Below are positions 18,755 through 28,475 of a stretch of DNA of 64,000 nucleotides, one piece after another. The stretch's first letter is position 1, and the number at the start of each line of letters is the position of its first letter. The DNA lies in assembly GCF_030913365.1 (NCBI RefSeq), contig NZ_CP133160.1, positions 3,944,001 to 4,008,000 on the forward strand. The letters are read 5' to 3'. Source of the DNA: Stenotrophomonas sp. 24(2023) (GTDB taxonomy: Bacteria > Pseudomonadota > Gammaproteobacteria > Xanthomonadales > Xanthomonadaceae). Under the pieces are notes generated by a model, which searched no databases, was not told the DNA's origin, and saw nothing but the letters and a program-made list of their open reading frames with translations. The position numbers were made by a program, and so were the translations under genes.

Positions 18755-21469
18755 ATGCAGGGCCTGTGTCCACGGCTGACGCGCCGGCTGGCGCAGCGTC
18801 CGGATTCCGAGCACGGCCAGATCCTGGTGCGCATGGCCCTGGTGTCGCTGATCCTGGTCTACGTGGTGCTTTCCGGCGCGCGCAACCAGCAGCTGGCACA
18901 GCACTGGGATGTGCTGGCCACGGTACTGGCCGGGCTGGGCATGTCCGGGGTGCTGCTGGGCTGGCTGCTGTGGCGGCCGCAGGTGTCCCATGCGCGCCGG
19001 GTGGTGGGCATGCTGGCCGACTACGGGCTGATGGCGGTAGGCATGGTGCTGGCCGGCGAATCGCTGGCCTGGGTGTATGCGGTGGTGGTGTGGGTGACCC
19101 TGGGCAACGGACTGCGCTATGGCCACCGCTACCTGGTGGCGGCCACCGGCCTGGCCCTGCTGGGCTTTGGCGTAACGGTACTGTTGACTCCTTACTGGCG
19201 GGCCAATGCTGGCCTGGCCCTTTCCCTGTGGCTGGGCCTGGCGGCGGTGCCGCTGTGCTGCTGGACCCTGCTGCGCCGGCGCATGCGACCCACGCCCATG
19301 GATACTCCCCCTGTTGAACACCCGCGCGCCCCTTCGCTGCTGCGCACCGTGCGCCAGCGCCTGTCCGGGCGCGAGGACAGCGAACATGCGCAGAACCTGA
19401 TCCGCATCGCGATCACCTCGCTGTTCATCATCTACCTGGGGGGCCGCTACCTGGAAACCGGTGGTGAAACGCTGACCGCCACCTGGCTGATCCTGGCCTT
19501 CGAACTGACCATTTCCGCCGGCCTGCTGGTGGCGATCATCATCCGCCCCGGCGTGTCGCACGTGCGCCGGGTGATCGGCATGCTGACCGACTATTCGTGC
19601 ATGGCGGTCATCATGACCATCCAGGGCGAGCCGGCCGCGCCGCTGTACGCGGTCTGCCTGTGGGTGACCATCGGCAACGGCATGCGCTATGGCAGTACCT
19701 ACCTGCGCGTGGCCACCGCGATGGGCTGCCTGGCATTCCTGTGCACGGTGATGCTGTCCCCGTACTGGCGTGGCCACGACTACCTGGGCTGGGGCCTGCT
19801 GCTGGGCCTGGGGGCCATTCCCCTGTACTTCGATTCACTGCTGCATGCACTGACCCGGGCGGTGGCCGAGGCGCGCCAGGCCAATGAGGCCAAGAGCCGC
19901 TTCCTGGCCAACATGAGCCATGAGTTCCGCACTCCGCTCAACGGGTTGGCGGGCATGACCGAGGTGCTGGCCACCACCCGCCTGGACGATGAGCAGCGCG
20001 AATGCCTGAACACCATCCAGGCCTCCACCCGCAGCCTGCTGGCACTGGTGGAGGAAGTGCTGGACATCTCGGCCATCGAAGCCGGCAAGGTGCGGGTGGA
20101 ACGCCATGAGTTCGCCCTGGCCGACGTGCTGCAGGCGATCAACCTGATCCTGATGCCGCAGGCGCGGCCCAAGACGCTGGATTACCGCGTGGTGGTGGAC
20201 GAGAACGTGCCGCCGCGGCTGTATGGCGATGCCGGCCACCTGCAGCAGATCCTGCTGAACCTGATGGGCAACGCGGTGAAGTTCACCGACGAGGGCTTCG
20301 TGCACCTGCGCGTGTCCTGCCACGACGTGCCGGGCAGCGAGCGCGCCCACCTGCGGTTCGAGATCCTGGACAGCGGCATCGGCGTGCCGCCGGCCCTGCG
20401 TACCCGCCTGTTCGATGCCTTCGAGCAGGCCGATGTGGGCCTGGCCCGCCGCCACGAGGGCACTGGGCTGGGCACGACGATCGCCAAGGGCCTGGTCGAG
20501 TCGATGGGCGGGCGCATCGGCTATGCGCCCAACCGGCCGCAGGGCAGCATCTTCTGGGTGGAGATCAGCCTGGAGGTGGCCACCGCCCCGCCGGTGCTGC
20601 CCGAGGTTCCCGAAGGCGGCAACGTCATCGCCTTCTCCAACCCCTTCCTGCGCCACCGTGCGCGCGTGCGCAGCCTGCGCATCCTGGTGGCCGATGACCA
20701 CGAGGCCAACCGCATGGTGCTGCAGCGCCTGCTGGAAAAGGCCGGGCACAAGGTGTCCTGCGTCAATGGCGGTGCGCAGGTGCTGGACACGCTGGAGCAG
20801 GCCGACTTCGATGCGGCCATCGTCGACCTGCACATGCCGGGCATGAGTGGCCTGGACCTGCTCAAGCAGCTGCGCGTGATGCAGGCCAGTGGCATGCCCT
20901 ATGTTCCGGTGATGGTGCTCAGTGCCGACGTGACGCCCGAATCGATCCAGCGCTGCGAGCAGGCGGGTGCCCGGGCGTTCCTGGCCAAGCCGGTGGTGGC
21001 GACCCGGCTGCTGGACGTGCTGGCCGACATCGCAGCCAATACCCGTGTCGAGCCCGGCATCCAGTCCGTGCCTGCGTTGCTGGTGGGCGACGGCGTGCTC
21101 GACCCGGCCGTCCTGGACGAACTGGCCGCGCTGGGCATGGGCGATGGGTTCGAACGCAAGTTCATCGAGCAGTGCCTGAGCGATGTGGATGCCAGCATGG
21201 TGCAGATGGAGCAGTGCGGCGAACGCCAGGCCTGGGACGACTTCCGCGAACATGCCCATGCCCTGCGCGGCGTGGCGAGCAACCTGGGCCTGGTCCAGGT
21301 TGCTGCCGCCGGTGGGGAGATCATGCGCATGGCCGACTGGCAGCTCAAGGCCGAGTGGAGCGTCCGTGTCTCCACTCTGGCCACTGCGCTGCGCAAAGGC
21401 CGCAAGGCGCTCGCGGGCCGGGCTGCCGGTGTCCAGCAGCGCGACGACGGCGGGCGCACGCCGTCCTGA
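18755..21469 (+). CDS. rpfC: RpfC, hybrid sensor kinase for DSF with duplicated membrane region
   Basis: RpfC senses DSF-type fatty-acid signals and phosphorylates RpfG. The 904-residue protein has two related membrane modules, about residues 20-165 and 205-360. Both run SEHGQ/SEHAQ, then VSHARRVVGML / VSHVRRVIGML, then WVTLGNGLRYG / WVTIGNGMRYG, then TPYWR / SPYWR. They are followed by HisKA (H389 in NMSHEFRTPLNG), HATPase, a receiver with D691 (IVDLHMPGMSG) and an Hpt domain with H835 (HAHALRG). The Xanthomonas protein has one five-helix module and is about 180 residues shorter. S. maltophilia strains are known to carry either a ten-helix (rpf-1) or a five-helix (rpf-2) form, and this is the ten-helix form. 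It is convergent with rpfF, 12 bases apart. Confidence 0.95.
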   Translation: MQGLCPRLTRRLAQRPDSEHGQILVRMALVSLILVYVVLSGARNQQLAQHWDVLATVLAGLGMSGVLLGWLLWRPQVSHARRVVGMLADYGLMAVGMVLAGESLAWVYAVVVWVTLGNGLRYGHRYLVAATGLALLGFGVTVLLTPYWRANAGLALSLWLGLAAVPLCCWTLLRRRMRPTPMDTPPVEHPRAPSLLRTVRQRLSGREDSEHAQNLIRIAITSLFIIYLGGRYLETGGETLTATWLILAFELTISAGLLVAIIIRPGVSHVRRVIGMLTDYSCMAVIMTIQGEPAAPLYAVCLWVTIGNGMRYGSTYLRVATAMGCLAFLCTVMLSPYWRGHDYLGWGLLLGLGAIPLYFDSLLHALTRAVAEARQANEAKSRFLANMSHEFRTPLNGLAGMTEVLATTRLDDEQRECLNTIQASTRSLLALVEEVLDISAIEAGKVRVERHEFALADVLQAINLILMPQARPKTLDYRVVVDENVPPRLYGDAGHLQQILLNLMGNAVKFTDEGFVHLRVSCHDVPGSERAHLRFEILDSGIGVPPALRTRLFDAFEQADVGLARRHEGTGLGTTIAKGLVESMGGRIGYAPNRPQGSIFWVEISLEVATAPPVLPEVPEGGNVIAFSNPFLRHRARVRSLRILVADDHEANRMVLQRLLEKAGHKVSCVNGGAQVLDTLEQADFDAAIVDLHMPGMSGLDLLKQLRVMQASGMPYVPVMVLSADVTPESIQRCEQAGARAFLAKPVVATRLLDVLADIAANTRVEPGIQSVPALLVGDGVLDPAVLDELAALGMGDGFERKFIEQCLSDVDASMVQMEQCGERQAWDDFREHAHALRGVASNLGLVQVAAAGGEIMRMADWQLKAEWSVRVSTLATALRKGRKALAGRAAGVQQRDDGGRTPS

Positions 21470-21481
21470 CCACCACCGCTG

Positions 21482-22351
21482 TCAGCCCGCGTCGCCATTG
21501 CGCCGGGCCTGGGCACGTACCAGCCGGTCCATGGTGCGCAGCGACTTCTCGCCGAGCTGCATGGCGGTGTCGACCCAGATTTCGGTGATGCGCATCATTT
21601 CGTGCAGCGGCACCATGGTGGCCACCTCGTTGACCTCGCGCATGGCCGCCCAGGCGTGCGGGATGCGCTTGCTGTCCTTGATGACCTGTTCGACGGCGGC
21701 GACGCCTTCGCCGACCGGCACCACGATGTCCACCAGGCCCATCTTCTGCAGTTCATGGGCGGTGTACAGGTTGCCCTCGAGCATGATCTTCTCGGCCAGG
21801 CGCGGGCTGATCCGCTGGCACATGAAGGAATAGGCCCCCATGCCGGGGAACAGGTCGAACAGCACCTCCGGCAGGCCCATCAGCACGCCTTCCTCGGCCA
21901 CGATGGTGTGGCAGCTCAGTGCCGCCTCGAAGCCGCCGCCCAGCGCATTGCCCTGGACGAGTGCGATGCTGTGGGCGCGCACGCCCAGGCCGGCGTGGAA
22001 GGCGTGGACCCCACGCACGCAGCGCTGGGCATAGTCGAGCAGGCGTGCCCGGTCGCCCTGGCGGATCAGCTGGCAGAACAGCTCCAGGTCGCCGCCGAGA
22101 TTGAACACATCGCTGTCCGAGGCCAGCACCACGTGCGGGGACAGGGCGTGGGCGACACTCAGGCGCTCGCCGAGCGCGCGCTGGTAGTTGACGATGTCAT
22201 CGACCAGGCGCGAGGCGAAGCAGGGGCGTCCGGGCTGGCCGACCAGGTTGGCGTGCATGTGGATCCAGTAGACGTCGCGCTCGGTTTCCTCGGTGATGCG
22301 CAGGGTGGGGTGCTGCTGGGGACGGGCGATGAAGGGATGGACTGCAGACAT
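21482..22351 (-). CDS. rpfF: RpfF, DSF synthase
   Basis: RpfF is a crotonase-fold enzyme that makes cis-2-unsaturated fatty acids (DSF) from acyl carrier protein thioesters by dehydration and thioester cleavage. The 289-residue product has the two catalytic glutamates in GGGFEAALSCH (about E142) and GLPEVLFDLFPG (about E162), with the N-terminal STLRI-like and DVYWIHMHA segments of the family. The start at 22351 has CGGAGA upstream. A terminator stands between rpfB and this gene, so it must have its own promoter in 22352-22490. It ends 12 bases from the stop codon of rpfC on the other strand. Confidence 0.96.
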   Translation of the reverse strand: MSAVHPFIARPQQHPTLRITEETERDVYWIHMHANLVGQPGRPCFASRLVDDIVNYQRALGERLSVAHALSPHVVLASDSDVFNLGGDLELFCQLIRQGDRARLLDYAQRCVRGVHAFHAGLGVRAHSIALVQGNALGGGFEAALSCHTIVAEEGVLMGLPEVLFDLFPGMGAYSFMCQRISPRLAEKIMLEGNLYTAHELQKMGLVDIVVPVGEGVAAVEQVIKDSKRIPHAWAAMREVNEVATMVPLHEMMRITEIWVDTAMQLGEKSLRTMDRLVRAQARRNGDAG

Positions 22352-22494
22352 GGGAATTCTCCGTGTGACCGTCCGGCCAACCGCTGAGCGGACGGAGAGG
22401 ATGAGGGGGCGAGCGGAACGTGCGGCGGCGAGTGATTCTATGCACCTGCTGTGAACCGCCCGCAAGCGGTCATCCGGCCAGCCGGGCCGGAAAC

Positions 22495-22525
22495 GAAAAG
22501 GCCCCCGCCGTTGCCGGCGGGGGCC
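22495..22525 (-). terminator. Intrinsic terminator after rpfB
   Basis: On the minus strand a perfect 10-base stem GGCCCCCGCC / GGCGGGGGCC with a 6-base loop is followed by CTTTTC. It lies 26 bases past the rpfB stop and separates rpfB from rpfF. Confidence 0.85.
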
Positions 22526-22551
22526 TGGTCTGCCCGGGGGCTGTGAAAGCC

Positions 22552-24228
22552 TTACGGGGCGGGGGTGTCGCGCAGTTCCCGGCGCAGGATCTTGCCCACG
22601 TTGGTCTTGGGCAGTTCCTTTCGGAATTCTACGATTTTGGGATGCTTGTAGCCGGTCAGGTTGGCGCGGGCATGTTCCTTGACCTGCTCGGCGGTCAGGT
22701 TGGGGTCCTTCTTGACGATGACCACCTTGACCACTTCGCCGGACTTCTCATCCGGCACGCCCACCGCGGCGACCTCGGCCACGCCGGGCATCATCGCGAT
22801 CACGTCTTCCACTTCGTTCGGGTACACATTGAAGCCGGACACCAGGATCATGTCCTTCTTGCGGTCCACGATGTAGAAGAAGCCGTGTTCGTCCATCCTG
22901 GCCATGTCACCGGTGTGCAGCCAGCCATCGGCGTCGATGGTCTTGGCGGTTTCGTCCGGCCGCTGCCAGTAGCCCTTCATCACCTGCGGGCCGCGCAGGC
23001 ACAGCTCGCCCACTTCGCCGGTCGCCAGCACGTTGCCGTTGTCATCCTTGATGCAGGCATCGGTGGAGGGAATCGGCAGGCCGATCGAGCCGTTGTATTC
23101 GGGCAGGGTCAACGGGTTGATGCACGCGGCCGGCGAGGTTTCGGTCAGGCCGTAGGCTTCGACCAGGGTCACGCCGGTGACCTTCTTCCAGCGCTCGGCC
23201 ACCGCGCGCTGCACGGCCATGCCGCCGCCCAGGGTGAACTTCATCGAGGAGAAGTCCACGGTATCGAAGCCGGGCGTGTTGAGCAGGCCGTTGAACAGCG
23301 TGTTGACGCCGGTGAAGGCGGTGAAGCGCACCGACTTGAGCTCCTTCACGAAGCCCTTCATGTCGCGGGGGTTGGTGATCAGCACGTTGCAGCCGCCGTA
23401 CTTCATGAACACCAGGCCGTTGGCCGTCAGTGCGAAGATGTGGTACAGCGGCAACGCGGTGATGATGACTTCCTTGCCCATCTCGATGCCGGTGGCCGAC
23501 AGCCAGGCCGATGCCTGCTGCATGTTGGCCACCAGGTTGCGGTTGGTCAGCATCGCGCCCTTGGCCACGCCGGTGGTGCCGCCGGTGTACTGCAGGAACG
23601 CGATGTCGTCGTGGTCGATCTCCACCTTCGGCAGGCTGTGGCGGCTGCCCAGGGCCAGGGCCTGCTTGAAGCGCACCGCACCCTTGAGATGGTAGTTGGG
23701 CACCATCTTCTTGACGTACTTGAGCACGAAATTGACCAGCACGCCCTTGCCGCCCAGCATGTCGCCCAGCCCGGTGGTCACCACGTGCTTGACCGGGGTA
23801 TCGGCGATGACCTGCTGCACGGTGTCGCCGAAGTTGTCCACCACCACCAGCGCGGTGACGCCGGCATCGACCAGCTGGTGCTTCAGCTCGCGCGCGGTAT
23901 ACAGCGGATTGACGTTGACCACCGTCAGGCCGGCACGCAGGATGCCGAAGGTGGCGACGGGGTACTGCAGGCAGTTGGGCATCATCAGGGCGACGCGGTC
24001 ACCCTTCTTGAGCTTGAGTTCGCCCAGCAGGTAGGCGGCGAAGCGGGTGACCAGCGCATCGGCCTCCCCATAGGTGATCACCTTGCCGAAGCTGGAGTAG
24101 GCCGGGCGGTCCCGGTACTTGGCCACGGAGGCGTCGAAGACAGCGGCTACCGAATGGAATTCGTTGACGTCGATCTCGGCGGGAACGCCGTTCGGGTAGC
24201 TCTGCAGCCAGGGACGATCCAGACTCAT
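22552..24228 (-). CDS. rpfB: RpfB, long-chain fatty acyl-CoA ligase
   Basis: The 558-residue AMP-forming ligase activates fatty acids to acyl-CoA; in Xanthomonas RpfB does this for DSF and thereby turns the signal over. The AMP-binding signature QYTGGTTGVAKGAML lies near residue 210, GLTETSP near 350, and the C-terminal DRKKDMILVSGFNVYPNEVE hinge and the final KTNVGKILRRELRD lysine motif are intact. The start at 24228 has GGAGGGGG just before it. It lies upstream of rpfF on the same strand, separated by a terminator, and could equally be annotated fadD. Confidence 0.93.
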   Translation of the reverse strand: MSLDRPWLQSYPNGVPAEIDVNEFHSVAAVFDASVAKYRDRPAYSSFGKVITYGEADALVTRFAAYLLGELKLKKGDRVALMMPNCLQYPVATFGILRAGLTVVNVNPLYTARELKHQLVDAGVTALVVVDNFGDTVQQVIADTPVKHVVTTGLGDMLGGKGVLVNFVLKYVKKMVPNYHLKGAVRFKQALALGSRHSLPKVEIDHDDIAFLQYTGGTTGVAKGAMLTNRNLVANMQQASAWLSATGIEMGKEVIITALPLYHIFALTANGLVFMKYGGCNVLITNPRDMKGFVKELKSVRFTAFTGVNTLFNGLLNTPGFDTVDFSSMKFTLGGGMAVQRAVAERWKKVTGVTLVEAYGLTETSPAACINPLTLPEYNGSIGLPIPSTDACIKDDNGNVLATGEVGELCLRGPQVMKGYWQRPDETAKTIDADGWLHTGDMARMDEHGFFYIVDRKKDMILVSGFNVYPNEVEDVIAMMPGVAEVAAVGVPDEKSGEVVKVVIVKKDPNLTAEQVKEHARANLTGYKHPKIVEFRKELPKTNVGKILRRELRDTPAP

Positions 24229-24314
24229 ATTCCCCCTCCAGGAATCGTTGTTGTTGGGTCCGGCCTTGAGCGTAGCCATAACGGCCGGTCATTGCAGCAT
24301 ACCCCGCCGTAGGG

Positions 24315-24347
24315 AAAACGCGAAGGGGCCCTTAAAGGGCCCCTTCG
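24315..24347 (-). terminator. Intrinsic terminator after betA
   Basis: A perfect 13-base stem (CGAAGGGGCCCTT and its complement) with a one-base centre lies 40 bases past the betA stop and is followed on the minus strand by CGTTTTCCC. It closes the betIBA transcript before rpfB. Confidence 0.8.
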
Positions 24348-24386
24348 GTCGCATGCGACAGGATATGCCGGGCGTGGCGCGCCGGA

Positions 24387-26069
24387 TCAGCGCGTCACGC
24401 GGACCGGTGCGCCGTTGGCCTTGTAGTACGGGGCTGTGCTGCGCTGCAGCGGTGCGCGTCCGCGGATCACGTCGGCCAGCTTCTCGGCGATCATGATGGT
24501 CGGCGCATTGAGGTTGCCGGTCACCACCTGCGGCATGATCGAGGCATCGACGATGCGCAGGCCGTCCAGGCCATGCACGCGGCCCTGGCCATCGACCACC
24601 GCCATCGGGTCATCGGCGTGGCCCATCTTGTTGCTGCATGACGGGTGGTAGGCCGTTTCGGCATGCTCGCGCACGAAGGCATCGATCTGCGCATCGGTCT
24701 GCAGTTCGCGCCCGGGCGAGATCTCGCGGCCGCTGTAGGGGGCCAGCGCCGGCTGCGCGAAGATCTCGCGGGTGATGCGGATGGCTGCGCGGAACTCGCG
24801 CCAGTCCTGGTCGTGCGACATGTAGTTGAACAGGATGCTGGGATGCTCGCGCGGGTCCTTGGAGCGCACATGGATGCGGCCGCGGCTGGGTGAACGCATC
24901 GAGCCGACATGCATCTGGAAGCTGTGCGCCTTGATCGGGTTGGAGCCGTTGTAGTTGATGGCCACCGGCAGGAAGTGGTACTGCAGGTTCGGCCAGTCGA
25001 AATCATCATGGCTGCGGATGAAGCCGCCGGCCTCGAACTGGTTGCTGGCACCGATGCCGGTGCCCAGGAACAGCCACTCGGCACCGATGGCCGGCTGGTT
25101 GTGTAGCTTCAGCGCCGGGGCCAGCGACACCGGCTTTTTGCACTCGTACTGCAGGTACATCTCCAGATGATCCTGCAGGTTGGCGCCGACGCCGGGCAGG
25201 TGGTGCACCAGGTCGATGCCGAGCCCGCGCAGCAGGTCGGCCGGGCCCACGCCGGAGCGCTGCAGGATCTGTGGCGAGGCGATGGCACCGCCGCACAGCA
25301 GCACTTCGCGGCGGGCATGGGCCTGCTGCGGGCGGTCGTGCTGCAGCCAGGCCACGCCGGTGGCGCGCTTGCCGGAGAACAGGATGCGGTCGGTCAGGGC
25401 ATGGGTGACGATGGTCAGGTTCGGGCGCGGCCGGGCCAGGTCCAGGTAGCCGCGGGCGGTGCTGGAGCGGCGGCCCTTCGGGGTGACCGTGCGGTCCATC
25501 GGGCCGAAGCCTTCCTGCTGGTAGCCGTTGAGGTCCTCGGTGCGCGGGTAGCCGGCCTGCACGCCGGCTTCAACCATCGCCGCGAACAGTTCGTTGTTGC
25601 CGGCCTTGGGCGTGGTCACCCGCAGCGGGCCATCGCCGCCGTGGTAGTCGTTGGCGCCGATGTCGCGGGTTTCGGCCTTGCGGAAGTACGGCAGGCAGTC
25701 CAGGTACGCCCAGTCTTCCAGGCCGGGCAGGCTGGCCCAGTGGTCATAGTCCATCGCGTTGCCGCGGATGTAGCACATGCCGTTGATCAGCGACGAGCCG
25801 CCCAGGCCCTTGCCGCGGCCGCAGTCCATGCGGCGGTTGTTCATGTGCGGCTCCGGGTCGGTCTTGTACGCCCAGTTGTAGCGCGTGCCCTGCAGCGGGA
25901 AGGCCAGTGCGGCCGGCATCTGCGTGCGGAAGTCCAGCCGGTAGTCAGGGCCGCCGGCTTCCAGCAGCAGTACGCTGACATCGGGGTCTTCGGTGAGCCG
26001 GGTGGCCAGCACGTTGCCGGCCGAACCGGCGCCGATGATGATGTAGTCGAATTCCTGAGGGGTGCTCAT
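24387..26069 (-). CDS. betA: Choline dehydrogenase
   Basis: BetA is a membrane-associated FAD flavoprotein of the GMC oxidoreductase family that oxidises choline to betaine aldehyde. The 560-residue product starts [24 protein letters not shown], the FAD-binding Rossmann motif, and has the GMC signatures [17 protein letters not shown] near residue 85 and [15 protein letters not shown] near 255. The catalytic His region HPSCSNKMG and the closing [16 protein letters not shown] motif are present. AGGAG precedes the ATG at 26069. It is the last gene of the betI-betB-betA unit, 98 bases after betB. Confidence 0.95.
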   Translation of the reverse strand: MSTPQEFDYIIIGAGSAGNVLATRLTEDPDVSVLLLEAGGPDYRLDFRTQMPAALAFPLQGTRYNWAYKTDPEPHMNNRRMDCGRGKGLGGSSLINGMCYIRGNAMDYDHWASLPGLEDWAYLDCLPYFRKAETRDIGANDYHGGDGPLRVTTPKAGNNELFAAMVEAGVQAGYPRTEDLNGYQQEGFGPMDRTVTPKGRRSSTARGYLDLARPRPNLTIVTHALTDRILFSGKRATGVAWLQHDRPQQAHARREVLLCGGAIASPQILQRSGVGPADLLRGLGIDLVHHLPGVGANLQDHLEMYLQYECKKPVSLAPALKLHNQPAIGAEWLFLGTGIGASNQFEAGGFIRSHDDFDWPNLQYHFLPVAINYNGSNPIKAHSFQMHVGSMRSPSRGRIHVRSKDPREHPSILFNYMSHDQDWREFRAAIRITREIFAQPALAPYSGREISPGRELQTDAQIDAFVREHAETAYHPSCSNKMGHADDPMAVVDGQGRVHGLDGLRIVDASIMPQVVTGNLNAPTIMIAEKLADVIRGRAPLQRSTAPYYKANGAPVRVTR

Positions 26070-26167
26070 GGGGGATCTCCTGCAGGCCCGGGCGCGCCAT
26101 GCGGCAGGCACCCGGGCGGTGGGTCTGTCCGGCACGCGGGCCGGCACGGGATGCGGTGCAGCGCGGG

Positions 26168-27640
26168 TCAGAACGCGCTGACGTAGTCGCCCAGCTCGAC
26201 CTGCACCGACTTGATGCGGGTGTAGTGGGCCAGGGTGGACACGCCGTTCTCACGGCCCACACCGGACTGCTTGTAGCCACCGACCGGCATTTCCGCCGGC
26301 GATTCGCCCCAGGTGTTGATCCAGCAGATGCCGGCCTGCAGGCGGTGGATGATGCGGTGGGCGCGGTTGATGTCGGCGCTGACCACGCCGGCAGCCAGGC
26401 CGAAGTGGGTGTCGTTGGCGCGGCGCACCGCTTCGTCCTCGTCGTCGTAGGCGAGGATGCTCATCACCGGCCCGAAGATTTCCTCGCGCACGATGGTCAT
26501 GTCGTCGCGGCAGTCGGAGAACACGGTGGGCAGCACATAGGCACCGTTGGCCAGTGCGCCTTCGCTGGCACGGCCGCCGCCGATCAGCAGGCGCGCGCCC
26601 TCGGCCTTGCCGCTGTCGATCATCGACAGCACCTTGTCCATGTGCGCGAAGCTGGCCATCGGGCCGAAGTTGGTGGACGCATCGAGCGGATCACCGATGC
26701 GGATGCGCTTGACCCGCTCGACCACCGCACGCTCGAACGCGGCCAGCCGTGCGCGCGGCACGAACACGCGGGTGCCGTTGGTGCAGACCTGGCCGGAACT
26801 GAAGAAGTTGGCCATCACGGCGATGTCGGCGGCACGGTCGAGCGCGGCGTCGTCGCAGATGATCAGCGGCGACTTGCCGCCCAGTTCCATCGTCACTTCC
26901 TTCAGCGAAGACGCAGCGGCCGAGGCCATCACCTTCTTGCCGGTTTCCACGCCGCCGGTGAAGGAGATCTTCTCGATGACCGGGTGCTCGGTCAGCCACT
27001 GGCCGACATCACGGCCCGGGCCCTGCACCACGTTGAAGACGCCGTCGGGCACGCCGGCCTCGGTGTAGATCTCGGCCAGCTTCAGCGCGGTCAGCGGGGT
27101 GACTTCGGAGGGCTTGAACACCATCGCGTTGCCGGCGGCCAGGGCCGGGGCGGATTTCCACAGTGCGATCTGGATGGGGTAGTTCCAGGCACCGATGCCC
27201 GCGACCACGCCCAGCGGTTCACGGCGGGTGTAGAAGAAGCTCGATTCACGCAGGGGCAGCTGGTTGCCCTCGATGGCGGTGGCCAGCCCGGCGTAGTACT
27301 CCAGCACGTCGGCGCCGGTGACGATGTCCACCGTGGTGGTTTCGGCCAGGGCCTTGCCGGTGTCCAGCGTTTCCAGGTGCGCCAGTTCGTCGTTGCGCTC
27401 GCGCAGGATTTGCACCGCCCGGCGCAGGATGCGCGAACGTTCCATCGCGGTCATCGCTGCCCACACCTGCTGGCCTTCGCTGGCACTGGCCACCGCACGC
27501 TCGACGTCGGCCTGGCTGGCGATCTGCACCTGCGCCAGCACCTCGCCGGTCGCGGGATTGATGGTGTCGAAGGTCGTGCCGCTGGTGGCATCGGCATGGC
27601 GGCCGTGGATGTAGAGCGGCTGCACGGGCAGTGCGGTCAT
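26168..27640 (-). CDS. betB: Betaine aldehyde dehydrogenase
   Basis: BetB oxidises betaine aldehyde to glycine betaine with NAD(P). The 490-residue enzyme has [19 protein letters not shown], the Glu of MELGGKSPL, and the catalytic Cys in [13 protein letters not shown], all in canonical spacing, plus the Bet-specific [22 protein letters not shown] near the C-terminus. AGGAGT lies nine bases before the start. It follows betI by 57 bases and precedes betA, the usual order, so choline is taken through both oxidation steps by adjacent genes. Confidence 0.96.
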   Translation of the reverse strand: MTALPVQPLYIHGRHADATSGTTFDTINPATGEVLAQVQIASQADVERAVASASEGQQVWAAMTAMERSRILRRAVQILRERNDELAHLETLDTGKALAETTTVDIVTGADVLEYYAGLATAIEGNQLPLRESSFFYTRREPLGVVAGIGAWNYPIQIALWKSAPALAAGNAMVFKPSEVTPLTALKLAEIYTEAGVPDGVFNVVQGPGRDVGQWLTEHPVIEKISFTGGVETGKKVMASAAASSLKEVTMELGGKSPLIICDDAALDRAADIAVMANFFSSGQVCTNGTRVFVPRARLAAFERAVVERVKRIRIGDPLDASTNFGPMASFAHMDKVLSMIDSGKAEGARLLIGGGRASEGALANGAYVLPTVFSDCRDDMTIVREEIFGPVMSILAYDDEDEAVRRANDTHFGLAAGVVSADINRAHRIIHRLQAGICWINTWGESPAEMPVGGYKQSGVGRENGVSTLAHYTRIKSVQVELGDYVSAF

Positions 27641-27697
27641 GGCGTTACTCCTGGAACGGGTGGGGCAGGGGACTCGGTGGTTATAGCGGGGGCGCGA

Positions 27698-28303
27698 TCA
27701 AGGCGACGTGGCTGCCGCCGCGCCGGGGTTCAGCTGGAAATCGATGTATTCGTAGGCGATGCGGCGGGCCTTGTCGGCGTTGAACTGGCCGCCGACCAGG
27801 CTGCCGCGCAGCCACAGGCCGTCGACCATCGCCGCCAGGCCACGCGCGGCCAGGCGTGCCTGCGGGTGCGGCAGCACGCGGTTGAACTGGTGGCACAGGT
27901 TGGAGAACAGGCGCTGGTCGTTGGCACGCTGCAGGCGGGCCAGTTCGGGCTGGTGCATGCTCGCGGCCCAGAAGGTGAGCCATACGCGCATGGCGGTGCC
28001 ATTGGTCTGGCTGTCGTCGAAGTTGCCATCGACGATCGCCCGCAGCTGCGCGCGCGGCTCGGCGCCAGCCTCATCGCGGTAGCGCGCCACGGCGGCCTTC
28101 AGCTCGCGCAGGATCTGACGCATGGCAGCGTTGAGCAGGCCGTCCTTGTCGCCGAAGTAGTGGGCGACGATGCCGCTGGACAGCCCGGCCTTCTTGGCGA
28201 TGGTGGCGACGGTGGCATCGGCCATGCCCATTTCGTCGATGGTCTGGAAGGTCGCCCGGATCAGCTGCTCGCGGCGGACCGGTTCCACGCCTTTCTTCGG
28301 CAT
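27698..28303 (-). CDS. betI: BetI, TetR-family repressor of choline genes
   Basis: The 201-residue protein has an N-terminal TetR helix-turn-helix (ATVATIAKKAGLSSGIVAHYFGDKDGLL, residues 29-56) and the BetI ligand domain (AMRVWLTFWAASMHQPEL). BetI represses its own operon and the divergent transporter gene until choline relieves it. The 172 bases between betI and betT contain a perfect palindrome that is the obvious operator. GGAGAGA precedes the start. The spelling MPKKGVEPVRREQLIRATF is near-invariant for BetI. Confidence 0.95.
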   Translation of the reverse strand: MPKKGVEPVRREQLIRATFQTIDEMGMADATVATIAKKAGLSSGIVAHYFGDKDGLLNAAMRQILRELKAAVARYRDEAGAEPRAQLRAIVDGNFDDSQTNGTAMRVWLTFWAASMHQPELARLQRANDQRLFSNLCHQFNRVLPHPQARLAARGLAAMVDGLWLRGSLVGGQFNADKARRIAYEYIDFQLNPGAAAATSP

Positions 28304-28357
28304 TGTCTCTCCAACGGTTGCGACCCGGGAGCCCGGGTACGGGAACCATCCTACTTT

Positions 28358-28383
28358 TTATTGATTGAACGTTCAATCAATAA
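28358..28383. promoter_or_regulatory. Probable BetI operator, 26-bp perfect palindrome
   Basis: The centre is GAACGTTC and each half reads TTGATTGAAC; symmetry is perfect over 26 bases. It lies 54 bases upstream of betI and 92 bases upstream of betT, in an AT-rich island, and can control both divergent promoters. Confidence 0.85.
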
Positions 28384-28475
28384 CCCATACGATCCGCCTT
28401 GCGCCCCCACGCCATGGGCCCGGCTCACCGGTCCGGCCCCGCCCATGTGCCTTCCCGGACTGACGAGATGTCCCC

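Noticed and set aside
18755..19860. Assembly artefact as cause of the RpfC duplication
   Set aside because: The two modules are diverged at many positions, so they cannot be one sequence assembled twice.
22420..24312. A 630-codon plus-strand frame across rpfB
   Set aside because: It is antisense to rpfB, His/Gln-rich and has no recognisable domain.
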